From assembly GCA_943369295.1 (NCBI GenBank), contig CALRMU020000004.1, positions 62,001 through 126,000 on the forward strand: a stretch of 64,000 bases of DNA, in the 5' to 3' direction. The notes beneath the pieces were generated by a model. That model was given only the letters and a program-made list of their open reading frames with translations, did no database searches and was not told the DNA's origin. This DNA is from JAKRSE01 sp943369295 (lineage in GTDB: Bacteria > Armatimonadota > Fimbriimonadia > Fimbriimonadales > Fimbriimonadaceae). Positions 42,463 through 49,813 of this stretch are shown one piece after another (the stretch's first letter is position 1; every line of letters begins with the position of its first letter). Position numbers and translations under genes: made by a program.

Positions 42463-43053
42463 ATGCTCCACCAGGACCCTTTTCAGCCCTCGGCAGCGGC
42501 TGTTCTTGCTTACAGAAAGGCAGGAATGGCCTGTGTTGCTTTGGCCCAAGGGCTGCCCAACACGCTGGCGGAAGCCATTTTGCAGGACAGAATGGATGAG
42601 CATTTTGCCGAATTGGCTGCTTCCCGCCAGATTCTAAGGCAGAAGCATTTCGACATTTACGTTTCCACCTTGGCTCGTGAATGCGTGGTGCGCTATGCGG
42701 CCACTGCCGCCGAACGCATGGCCGATGACCCTGAGAAAGCACTTGTGCCGCGGCGCGTGCTGGAAGAAACGGGCTTTCTTGCTCAATCAGACGACTCCAA
42801 TGTTCTGAACCGACTGGAGCAGATGACCCAGCCCTTCTTCTCCGTTGGGATGGATGAAGAGGAGTCCGCTTTGATGGCCGGAGTTCTTCACGGCCTCTGT
42901 GCCATGTACAGTTCCTTGGCTTTCAGACTCGTTCATGGACCTCTCAACTCTATCATTCTCGAAGCAGTTGAGGAGATCCTGCTTGGCCGACAGCTTGATG
43001 CAGACTGGTTCCAGGAACGGATCGAGTCGCTTCCCGCCGTTGAGATTAGATAA
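42463..43053 (+). CDS. Hypothetical helical protein
   Basis: A 196-aa soluble, mostly helical protein with no signal peptide or membrane helix and no family that I recognise. Features: an Ala-rich N-terminal half (AAAVLAYRKAGMACVALAQGLPNTLAEAIL), a conserved-looking ARECVVRYAATAAERMADDPEKALVPRRVLEETGF, and an acidic C-terminal helix region (MDEEESALMAGVLHGLCAMYSSLAFRLVHG). Base composition matches the neighbours, and codon use is normal, so it is probably a real gene. It is divergent from the glycosidase-like gene and convergent with purE, 8 bases away. Confidence 0.7.
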   Translation: MLHQDPFQPSAAAVLAYRKAGMACVALAQGLPNTLAEAILQDRMDEHFAELAASRQILRQKHFDIYVSTLARECVVRYAATAAERMADDPEKALVPRRVLEETGFLAQSDDSNVLNRLEQMTQPFFSVGMDEEESALMAGVLHGLCAMYSSLAFRLVHGPLNSIILEAVEEILLGRQLDADWFQERIESLPAVEIR

Positions 43054-43061
43054 AGCCTGGT

Positions 43062-43562
43062 CTAACCGGGCCAGACTCTGCTTACTTCCTCGTTCTTCTG
43101 ATTGACGGCTTCGGCCTGGGTTGCCAAAAAGGCTTCCATCTTGTCGGCCAGAGCTTGGTCGGTGGAAGCAAGGATTCTGACTGCCATGAGTCCAGCATTT
43201 TTTCCGCCTCCAATGGCCATCGTGGCGACAGGGATTCCACCTGGCATCTGAACGATTGAAAGAAGAGAATCAAGGCCTGAGAGAGCTTTGCTCTGGACCG
43301 GGACGCCAATGACCGGAAGGGGGGTGAGAGAAGCCGTCATGCCTGGAAGATGGGCGGCGCCGCCAGCTCCGGCAATGATCACCTGAATACCTCGGCTCCT
43401 GGCCGACTGCGCGTACTCGACCATCTTGAGAGGCGTGCGGTGGGCGCTGACGATCTCGAGTTCGTAGGCCACGCCAAATTCTTCAAGAACCTCAGCCGCT
43501 GGCTGCATGGTATCCAGGTCGCTGTGAGACCCCATGATGATTCCGACAAGAGGACGTGACAT
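43062..43562 (-). CDS. purE: N5-carboxyaminoimidazole ribonucleotide mutase PurE
   Basis: PurE moves the carboxylate of N5-CAIR to give CAIR in purine synthesis. 166 aa: VGIIMGSHSDLDTMQPA, YELEIVSAHRTPLKMVEYA, IIAGAGGAAHLPGMTASLTPLPVIGVPV and LLSIVQMPGGIPVATMAIGGGKNAGLMAVRIL. All signature elements (GSxSD, SAHRTP, AGAGGAAHLPGM) are intact. purK is not adjacent. It is monocistronic and divergent from the nitroreductase by 33 bases. Confidence 0.97.
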   Translation of the reverse strand: MSRPLVGIIMGSHSDLDTMQPAAEVLEEFGVAYELEIVSAHRTPLKMVEYAQSARSRGIQVIIAGAGGAAHLPGMTASLTPLPVIGVPVQSKALSGLDSLLSIVQMPGGIPVATMAIGGGKNAGLMAVRILASTDQALADKMEAFLATQAEAVNQKNEEVSRVWPG

Positions 43563-43595
43563 GGGTTCACTCTACCGTCCCGGTAATCTGGCTGC

Positions 43596-44399
43596 ATGAC
43601 CTCAGACACCTTGAACCGACTTTGGATGGAAAGATATGGCCAGAGTCTGCCAGAGGGGGTTGAGCTTGATCCCCTGATGCTGAAGCATAAGTCGGTCCGG
43701 TCTTTCACTGGGGCTCCTCTGCCCCAAGGCTGGAAAGAGGCCCTTGTTGCGGCGGGGCAGTCGGCCAGCACATCTTCCAACCTTCAGCTCTGGAGTGCGG
43801 TCGCAGTTCAGAACCCAGAGCGAAGAGAGCGGATCGCTCTTCTTTGTGCAGATCAAGTTCAGGTGAAAACTTCATCGCTCTTCCTGGCTTTCTGCGCCGA
43901 TCACTACCGTTTAAGGAAAGCTGCCGAAGAGCAGGGAATGGATCCGACCGGTTTGGCCTTCAATGAGATGTACACCATGGCCGTAATCGATGCGGCCCTA
44001 GCGGCAGAGCGCATGGTCGTGGCGGCAGAATCCCTGGGCTTGGGCATCTGTTACATCGGGGCTCTGCGTGACAAGCCGGATGAGGTCAAAGAGCTTTTGA
44101 ATCTGCCCCTTGGCGTGGTTGGCCTTTTTGGTTTGGCCGTCGGCTTTCCGACCGAGAAGGTGACAGATGAAGTGAAGCCCAGGATCAGGCAGGAATCAGT
44201 CGTTTTCGATGAGGTCTACGATCAGCAGGTCAGCACAGCTGAATACGACGAGCGGATGAAGCACTTTTACGAAGCCCAGGGGATGAAGGGCAATTTCACC
44301 TGGTCGGCTCGTTCTGGACGACGAGTGCAGGCGGAGCAGTTGGGAGTAAGAGTGGGCTTCGCGGACTTTGTGAAGCGTCAGGGAATGGATATGGAGTAA
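43596..44399 (+). CDS. NfsA-type nitroreductase / FMN oxidoreductase
   Basis: A 267-aa flavin reductase-like protein: HKSVRSFTGAPLP for FMN binding, AAGQSASTSSNLQLWSAVAV, a long helix AVIDAALAAERMVVAAESLGLGICYIGALRDKPDEVKELLNLP, and GLFGLAVGFPTEKVTDEVKPRIRQESVVFDEVY. The pattern (QSxSTSSNxQ, GLGxCYIG, GFP) is that of NfsA/Frp enzymes, which use NAD(P)H to reduce nitroaromatics, quinones or flavins. The physiological substrate is unknown. Single gene. Confidence 0.9.
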   Translation: MTSDTLNRLWMERYGQSLPEGVELDPLMLKHKSVRSFTGAPLPQGWKEALVAAGQSASTSSNLQLWSAVAVQNPERRERIALLCADQVQVKTSSLFLAFCADHYRLRKAAEEQGMDPTGLAFNEMYTMAVIDAALAAERMVVAAESLGLGICYIGALRDKPDEVKELLNLPLGVVGLFGLAVGFPTEKVTDEVKPRIRQESVVFDEVYDQQVSTAEYDERMKHFYEAQGMKGNFTWSARSGRRVQAEQLGVRVGFADFVKRQGMDME

Positions 44400-44416
44400 G
44401 CAGGATGGGATTGTGT

Positions 44417-44449
44417 CCCCTCCATCTTGCGAAAGTTAAGATGGAGGGG
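44417..44449. terminator. Inverted repeat between convergent genes
   Basis: A perfect 12-bp stem (CCCCTCCATCTT, 44417-44428, with 44438-44449) and 9-base loop lies 17 bases after the nitroreductase stop and 9 bases after the end of the convergent gene. No T-run follows on either strand, so termination efficiency is uncertain. Confidence 0.55.
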
Positions 44450-44458
44450 GAGAGAGAC

Positions 44459-45043
44459 TTAGCCCCTCTGCTTGCCTTCGATGGCAGCGAGCAGGATTGC
44501 TCCCGCCAGACCCATGCGACGATCCAAAGTCGCTTGGGGATCCATGGTGAAATCGATGTTCAGATGGTAGGAGAAGGGATTGAAGTTCTGCTTCAAATCA
44601 ACAACCTTCCTGCCGTCGAACATGATCATGTCGTAGTTTTGGGGGACGAGTGCTGAGAGGAATCTTCGCACCAAAGCCAAAGCGATGGAATCTTCAATCA
44701 GGGTTCCAATGACTTGATCCATAGGGTCGAGCACTTCCCATTCATCACGAATAATCGAACTCCAGCCCTTTCTTCTCATGGCTCCGATCTTGGTCTGGGT
44801 GGTGGAATCCCAGATGTCATAGGCGGCCGAGAAATCCATGATCTGTCTGGCCTGAATCACCATGACTTCTTGAGTCGCAGCTTCATCGGAATAGACGCGA
44901 ATGTCTTCCTTCAATCTGAATCCCTTTTGGTTGACAAAGGCCACCAGCTGCCCGGCTGGATCGTAGATTCTAAAATTGTTGCCGACCAGCTTCAAGAGCT
45001 GTCTTTTGAGCGTGTAGTTCAGCGTTGAAACTGGAAGGTTCAC
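44459..45043 (-). CDS. LURP-one-related / tubby-like fold protein
   Basis: A 194-aa protein with the LOR (YxjI/LURP-one) pattern: KRQLLKLVGNNFRIYDPAGQLVAFVNQKGFRLKEDIRVYSD, EVMVIQARQIMDFSAAYDIWDS, KIGAMRRKGWSSIIRDEWEVLD, and a hydrophobic C-terminal helix (MGLAGAILLAAI). These proteins form a 12-stranded barrel around a central helix, like tubby and phospholipid scramblase domains. Function in bacteria is unknown; membrane association is possible. Single gene, convergent with the nitroreductase. Confidence 0.82.
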   Translation of the reverse strand: MNLPVSTLNYTLKRQLLKLVGNNFRIYDPAGQLVAFVNQKGFRLKEDIRVYSDEAATQEVMVIQARQIMDFSAAYDIWDSTTQTKIGAMRRKGWSSIIRDEWEVLDPMDQVIGTLIEDSIALALVRRFLSALVPQNYDMIMFDGRKVVDLKQNFNPFSYHLNIDFTMDPQATLDRRMGLAGAILLAAIEGKQRG

Positions 45044-45099
45044 ATCCAGATTCTACTTTCAATCCTGCTCAGATTTGTCGTGCTGATTAGGGGGGAGAA

Positions 45100-45780
45100 A
45101 TGAAGATCGGCTGGATGAAAAAGGTTAGGACCCACGTCCAAGAGAGTAAAGTGTGCGTAGATAGCAGTATGAAAAGCGTGGCTTTGGCTTTTGCGGCCCT
45201 TGGAGCAATGGGGGTGGCCGGAGGAACCTATCTCTATGCCTCATCCTATGAGGCTCAGGCGGCTTCGGGCCAGAACCGCACCGCAGGGAGCATTAAGAAA
45301 GTGGCAGGTTGGAAAGTTCAGGACGGAAGATTTATCGATGGCCCCTACAAAGGGTTCTTGGCCGAATCTCCCAAGAGAGATGACAAGGTCAAGTGGACAG
45401 AAGCCGAGTGGAAGGCCAAGCTGACGCCTGAGCAGTTCCGAATTCTGAGAACCCATGGCACAGAAGCCGCATTCTGTGGTGTCTTCCATGATCACAAGGG
45501 CAAGGGCTACTACAAGGTCGTGGCCATTGATCACCCCGTTTTCAAGTCGGATGCAAAGTTCGATTCCGGCACCGGCTGGCCATCCTTTTTCCAACCCTAT
45601 GACATGGATGCAATTTGGCTTAAGCCAGATTATAGTTATGGGATGACTCGCATGGAAGTTCTGGATTCAAAATCAGACGGCCACCTCGGACACGTCTTCA
45701 CTGACGGCCCCACCAACAAGACTGGACTCCGCTTCTGCATTAACTCAGAAGTTCTTGAGTTCGTTGAGACTCCAGAGTAA
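45100..45780 (+). CDS. msrB: Membrane-anchored methionine-R-sulfoxide reductase MsrB
   Basis: MsrB reduces methionine-R-sulfoxide. 226 aa. The ATG at 45100 has a strong GGGGGAG site; residues about 24-48 form a membrane anchor or uncleaved signal, so the enzyme probably faces the periplasm. The catalytic domain shows KWTEAEWKAKLTPEQFRILR, FDSGTGWPSFFQP, DGHLGHVFTDGP, and the catalytic Cys C213 in GLRFCINS. The two CxxC zinc motifs of standard MsrB are missing: GYYKVVAIDHPVF stands where YxCxxCGxPLF is expected. C157-type pairing is not visible, but a Cys in AAFCGVF may act as the resolving residue. Confidence 0.92.
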   Translation: MKIGWMKKVRTHVQESKVCVDSSMKSVALAFAALGAMGVAGGTYLYASSYEAQAASGQNRTAGSIKKVAGWKVQDGRFIDGPYKGFLAESPKRDDKVKWTEAEWKAKLTPEQFRILRTHGTEAAFCGVFHDHKGKGYYKVVAIDHPVFKSDAKFDSGTGWPSFFQPYDMDAIWLKPDYSYGMTRMEVLDSKSDGHLGHVFTDGPTNKTGLRFCINSEVLEFVETPE

Positions 45781-45799
45781 GCCTCCTGAAGGAAAGAAA

Positions 45800-45837
45800 A
45801 CAGCCCGTGCAGATTGTCCGCGCGGGCTGTTTTTGTT
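45800..45837 (+). terminator. Terminator after msrB
   Basis: ACAGCCCGTGC (45800-45810) pairs with GCGCGGGCTGT (45820-45830), one G-T pair, followed by TTTTTGTTTTTT. A strong terminator 19 bases after the stop. Confidence 0.92.
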
Positions 45838-45855
45838 TTTTGACCTTGATCGAGA

Positions 45856-46656
45856 TCAGTGGTCGCAGTGTTCAGAATGCTTGTGGCTGGCTTCTGGGTT
45901 TCCTTTCGCAGATGCCTTGCACGCGATTGTGATGGTCTTGATTGGACCTTCTGGCTTGCGGCTTCTATCGACAGGAGATCTGCCAAAGCTGCCGCAGTAG
46001 CTGGTGAAGAGCGAGTTGATGTCCTGAGTGCTGATCGCCTTGTCTCGCTCCAGATTGATGCTGGGGAACATGAGATCGCCAGCGTTCTCGCTGTGGCCCA
46101 GAAGGAAGAGTGCGTGGCCGAACTCGTGAGATGCTGTTGCTTTGAGTCCTAGGAAGAGTTCAGCAACCGTCATGCCTGGCCAGGTTGCGATTTCGATGGA
46201 AGCTGAGACGATTCGACCGCTTGATTCAACAAAGCTCAGCGAGGTTGTTCCTAGGGTTCCGCCAGCCCCTGGACGGCTGGGCAGAGTTGAAAATGTCACA
46301 GAAACTTCGGCTGCGCTTGTTGAACCAACCCGTGAAATCTGGACCCCGCCTGAACTGGCTGTCTGCCAGCGTCCAAAGGCTTCTTCTGCCAAAAGAGCGA
46401 CAGAAATCATGCCTCCCGAACCATCGGGGTAGGTCTTGTCGTTTCTGAAGGCGACCCTCAAGGGAAAGCGCTCCCAGAAGAGGAGCCTGTTCAGCTGACC
46501 ATTGTTCGGGTCGTTATCCAGAACGTAGTTTGGGGTCAGATAGTTGGGGCCGCAGGTTCTTCCACCGCCAGAGGATGATGAGGTTCCCCCACCGGTGCCT
46601 CCGCACCCCACAAGAATAATGCCGGCAGCGAGAAGCAGACCGTGGATCCGAGCCAT
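45856..46656 (-). CDS. Matrixin-like zinc metalloprotease lipoprotein
   Basis: A 266-aa protein with a lipobox LVGC (Cys18), a Gly/Ser-rich linker, then a metzincin-type domain. Zinc motif: H177-E-F-G-H181-A-L-F-L-L-G-H188, followed by the Met-turn DLMFPS (M196). The third His is one position further than in HExxHxxGxxH, as in the HExGHxLGxxGHS variants seen in bacterial matrixin relatives, but the usual Gly is Phe here. LRVAFRNDKTYPDGS and TVAELFLGLKATASHEFGH support the fold. The C-terminal tail is His-rich (SHKHSEHCDH). Probably a membrane-attached extracytoplasmic protease; substrate unknown. Confidence 0.82.
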   Translation of the reverse strand: MARIHGLLLAAGIILVGCGGTGGGTSSSSGGGRTCGPNYLTPNYVLDNDPNNGQLNRLLFWERFPLRVAFRNDKTYPDGSGGMISVALLAEEAFGRWQTASSGGVQISRVGSTSAAEVSVTFSTLPSRPGAGGTLGTTSLSFVESSGRIVSASIEIATWPGMTVAELFLGLKATASHEFGHALFLLGHSENAGDLMFPSINLERDKAISTQDINSLFTSYCGSFGRSPVDRSRKPEGPIKTITIACKASAKGNPEASHKHSEHCDH

Positions 46657-46703
46657 TAAGATTCAATAATGGCAAATTTCACACCAAAGTTCTGACTTTC
46701 TTT

Positions 46704-49016
46704 TTAATCCTCATCCGCAATGTATTCACTAGGGTCCATGGGGGTGAGGAAGTTCTTGCCACCAAAGAGGATTTCGACCTGCATCGTGTCGATAAGAACC
46801 TCTCTCGGGCGGGGGCCATCGCGGGGACCGACTACGCCTCTTTCTTCCATCAGATCGAGAAGGCGTGATGCTCTTTGGAACCCAATGGAAAACTTTCTTT
46901 GAAGCATCGAAGTCGAAGCCTGGCCGCGTTCGACCACAAATCTCACGGCATCCTGCCAGTACTCGTCACTTTCTTCCTCTTCCATCGAAGCCTGCTTTTC
47001 TTCGACAGCGATGGCAATGGGGTTAAGGACGTAGTAGGGTTTTTCCTGCTTGCGCCAGAAATTGCAGACGTCTTCGATCTCCTTTTCGCTGACGTAGCAC
47101 CCCTGCACTCGGACAGCCTTCAGGGCCTCGATGGGGTGGTAGAGCATGTCACCGCGTCCGAGCAGCTTGTCGGCTCCAGCGGTGTCAAGAATGGTTCTCG
47201 AATCGATGTGGCTGGAAACAGCAAAAGCGATCCGGCTCGCGATGTTAGCTTTGATGGTGCCTGTGATGACATCGACGCTTGGCCTTTGGGTCGCGATGAC
47301 CAGATGGATCCCTGTCGCTCGGGCCAACTGAGCAAGGCGGCAGATGGAGGTCTCGACTTCGGCTCGGCACTGAATCATGAGGTCAGCGAGCTCGTCGATA
47401 ATGACCACGATGTAAGGCAGCCTTTCTTCCGGCTCAACCTTGGCGTTCCAGCCATCAATGTTCCTCACCTGACGTTCGGAGAAGAGGTCATATCTCTTAT
47501 CCATCTCACGCCAGACAGCGCGTAGAACTCCGGCAGCCTCTTTAACGTCTTTGACGACGGGGTACATGAGGTGGGGCAGACCCTCGAAGAGGGAGAGTTC
47601 AACCCTTTTGGGGTCGATCATCACCATGCGCACCTCTTTGGGGCTGTGCCGCATGATCAGGCTCATGATGATCGTGGCCAGACCGATTGATTTTCCGCTA
47701 TTGGTTGCGCCGCCAATCAAAAGGTGGGGCATGGTGGTGAGGTCGGCGTAGCGAGGATTTCCAGCGACATCTTTACCCAAGGCGATGTTGAGCTTGGCCT
47801 TGGAGTCGTGAAACTCCAGGCTGTCGCACATTTCACGAAGAGTGACGAGGGCTCGGACTGAATTGGGGACCTCGACACCGATAGCAGCCTTTCCGGGGAT
47901 GGGGGCTTCGACCCTTACGTGGTGAGCCGCCAAGGACATGGCGATGTTGTCGGCAAGGGTCGTGATCTTGTTGACCCTGATTCCTGGTCCGAGCTGAATT
48001 TCGTAGCGGGTGAGCGATGGACCAGCGGCCACGGCAACGACATTGGCATCGACGCCGAACTGTTCCAAGGTGCCTTCGAGGATTTCGATATTCTTCTGCA
48101 GTTCGGCAGGGTTCTTTTTGGCCTTGGTGGCAGCCTCGGCAAGAAGAGAAAGAGGAGGAAGTGTGTAGGTTCCGGAGCCAGCCACTACCGGAGCGGGCTC
48201 TGGTTGAGGCATGGTGGCCACCTTGGCCGGAGTCTTTCTGACTGGTTCTTCGTCTTGGTCAGATTCGGCGGCTTCGAGCTGTGCTTTGAGCCAGGCTGAA
48301 ATCGGCTTTTTGGCTGGCTTCGGCTCATCTGGTTCGGGCGATGGCCCTGCTTCCAATTGCTCCTGAATAAGGGCTGCTTTGCGCGCGCTTCTGGCATTGA
48401 TCACGGCCTTTTCGGGAGTGTCGATGACTTCGGCATCCACGGCCTGGGGTCTGCCCATGGCCTTTCGAATGGAATCCTGAATGGCGACTCGGATCGGGAC
48501 AGAAAGGCAGAGAACGACACCGGCTCCGATGACGAAGGCGAGAACGATGGGCTTGGCTCCACCAAAGAGAGTGGAGAAGAGCCAGCCGCCGGTTGCTCCG
48601 AGATAACCGCCAGAAGCTGCCGCTGCGTCGGGGTCAAAGTAGTCTCCGTTAGGAGCCTTGGCAAGTGCGGAGAGGATTCCGTAGAAGATTAGAGGAGCGC
48701 CTTCGTAGACTCTCCTTGCCTCGCTGGGGGTCTTGCCGAGAATGATGCAGGCTCCGGCGAAGGTAAGAACAACTCCTACGACCCAAGCACCTGCGCCGAA
48801 GATGAGCTTCACAAGACTTGAGATTCCATCGCCCAAAAGTCCGCCGCTTCCGGCGATAAGAACAAAGAGAAGGATCAAGCCAAGGGCAAGCAGGGCAAAG
48901 CCTGTCAGATCACTTCTGTGATGCTGAGGCAGAGGCTTCCGTGCAGCCTTTTTGCTTGTGGCAGCCTTTTTCTGTGGCGTTTCCGCCGATCGGCTCTTTC
49001 GGCCGTCCCTGGCCAT
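46704..49016 (-). CDS. ftsK: DNA translocase FtsK/SpoIIIE
   Basis: A 770-aa DNA pump that clears and dimer-resolves chromosomes at the septum. I choose ATG 49016 (MARDGRKSRS); an upstream in-frame start adds 21 unconserved residues. Order: four or so membrane helices in the first 180 residues, a Pro/Glu/Lys-rich linker, the alpha domain (PPLSLLAEAATK, GPSLTRYEIQLGPGIRVNKI), the RecA-like motor with Walker A LLIGGATNSGKSI and Walker B PYIVVIIDELADLMI, LARATGIHLVIATQRPSVDVITG, and a C-terminal gamma winged helix (TSMLQRKFSIGFQRASRLLDLMEERGVVGP) that reads KOPS-type sites. Confidence 0.97.
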   Translation of the reverse strand: MARDGRKSRSAETPQKKAATSKKAARKPLPQHHRSDLTGFALLALGLILLFVLIAGSGGLLGDGISSLVKLIFGAGAWVVGVVLTFAGACIILGKTPSEARRVYEGAPLIFYGILSALAKAPNGDYFDPDAAAASGGYLGATGGWLFSTLFGGAKPIVLAFVIGAGVVLCLSVPIRVAIQDSIRKAMGRPQAVDAEVIDTPEKAVINARSARKAALIQEQLEAGPSPEPDEPKPAKKPISAWLKAQLEAAESDQDEEPVRKTPAKVATMPQPEPAPVVAGSGTYTLPPLSLLAEAATKAKKNPAELQKNIEILEGTLEQFGVDANVVAVAAGPSLTRYEIQLGPGIRVNKITTLADNIAMSLAAHHVRVEAPIPGKAAIGVEVPNSVRALVTLREMCDSLEFHDSKAKLNIALGKDVAGNPRYADLTTMPHLLIGGATNSGKSIGLATIIMSLIMRHSPKEVRMVMIDPKRVELSLFEGLPHLMYPVVKDVKEAAGVLRAVWREMDKRYDLFSERQVRNIDGWNAKVEPEERLPYIVVIIDELADLMIQCRAEVETSICRLAQLARATGIHLVIATQRPSVDVITGTIKANIASRIAFAVSSHIDSRTILDTAGADKLLGRGDMLYHPIEALKAVRVQGCYVSEKEIEDVCNFWRKQEKPYYVLNPIAIAVEEKQASMEEEESDEYWQDAVRFVVERGQASTSMLQRKFSIGFQRASRLLDLMEERGVVGPRDGPRPREVLIDTMQVEILFGGKNFLTPMDPSEYIADED

Positions 49017-49185
49017 ACAAAGAGTATAGACGGGTTTGGTGGCCAGTCCGTTGAGAAACTGGCCTCTAGGCTGGGTCAAGACTGAACTTTTGAATTCAAA
49101 AAGGCTTCAAAAGCGATCCTTCGCCCGCCCTGAGCATTTAGTGAATCGACAATTTTGCGAGACTATCAAGTGCCTCTATACGGAA

Positions 49186-49216
49186 AAGCCTGGCTCAGCA
49201 AAGCTGGACCAGGCTT
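49186..49216 (-). terminator. Terminator after the secreted DUF4367-like gene
   Basis: On the minus strand AAGCCTGG and CCAGGCTT enclose a partly paired inner region and are followed by TTCC. It is 23 bases beyond the gene stop and shares its stem sequence with the terminator at 56899. Confidence 0.7.
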
Positions 49217-49238
49217 GAAGCATAAGGGTCTATGGAAC

Positions 49239-49673
49239 TTAGTTCTGTACAGGCTTCCAAAGCACAACGTTCTCCAGAACCTTCTTGGCACTGGGAGCAG
49301 TGATGAGGGTTCCGGCGAGGCCGAGGTCGGTTTTGCTTTTTCTGTCCGTGACAAAAGTCATCTCAGGAGCAATATCCAGATCGACCTTGCCAGCAGCAAG
49401 CAGATTTTTGATGTTCTGGCCGTGAGAGGCACTGCCCGAGGGGCTCTGAACCAGATCCATCTGAGTCATGGCAGTTCGGTTGGTGTAGGTCAGCTTCAGC
49501 AGAGATTTGGATTCCCAAGTGTAAAGGTTTGCCCTCACCAGCTTGTAGCCAACCGGCACCGAGTTGGGGCGATAGACAGCGAAGCCAGTCTGGTTGGGGA
49601 CCTTGTCCAGAGGAAGGCTCTTAACAGCCACAGGGTTCAGGATGAGAGCACAAGCAAGAGAAGCCAAAGCCAT
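49239..49673 (-). CDS. Small exported protein, DUF4367-like
   Basis: A 144-aa protein with a hydrophobic N-terminus (MALASLACALILNPVAVKSL) that resembles a signal peptide. The segment FAVYRPNSVPVGYKLVRANLYTWESKSLLKLTYTNRTAMTQMDLVQSP matches the VPxGYxL...LxYxN...LxLxQ pattern of DUF4367 and the C-terminal parts of some anti-sigma factors; the end (TDLGLAGTLITAPSAKKVLENVVLW) is consistent with it. It stands alone, with no sigma factor beside it. Function unknown. Between ftsK and acs; its own terminator follows. Confidence 0.7.
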   Translation of the reverse strand: MALASLACALILNPVAVKSLPLDKVPNQTGFAVYRPNSVPVGYKLVRANLYTWESKSLLKLTYTNRTAMTQMDLVQSPSGSASHGQNIKNLLAAGKVDLDIAPEMTFVTDRKSKTDLGLAGTLITAPSAKKVLENVVLWKPVQN

Positions 49674-49760
49674 GATTGCTTCATCGGCTGCAAAGATCGC
49701 GCCAGAAAGGGTGCACTGACCTAAATCTGTCAGGCTTGCGGGGGTGTATCGGCCCCTGGG

Positions 49761-49787
49761 TTCAATCTGTACAGAAAACGATATAAT
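49761..49787 (+). promoter_or_regulatory. Possible promoter of acs
   Basis: A perfect TATAAT at 49782-49787 with TTCAAT at 49761-49766 (15-base spacer, short). The acs start is 27 bases downstream, with AGGAG in between (49802-49806). Confidence 0.5.
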
Positions 49788-49813
49788 CGCATCTGCTTCA
49801 AAGGAGAACCAGA

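Noticed and set aside
47919..48692. Long plus-strand frames inside ftsK
   Set aside because: Antisense shadows of the ftsK linker and membrane region; composition is Gly/Arg/Leu-skewed and no start signal is present.
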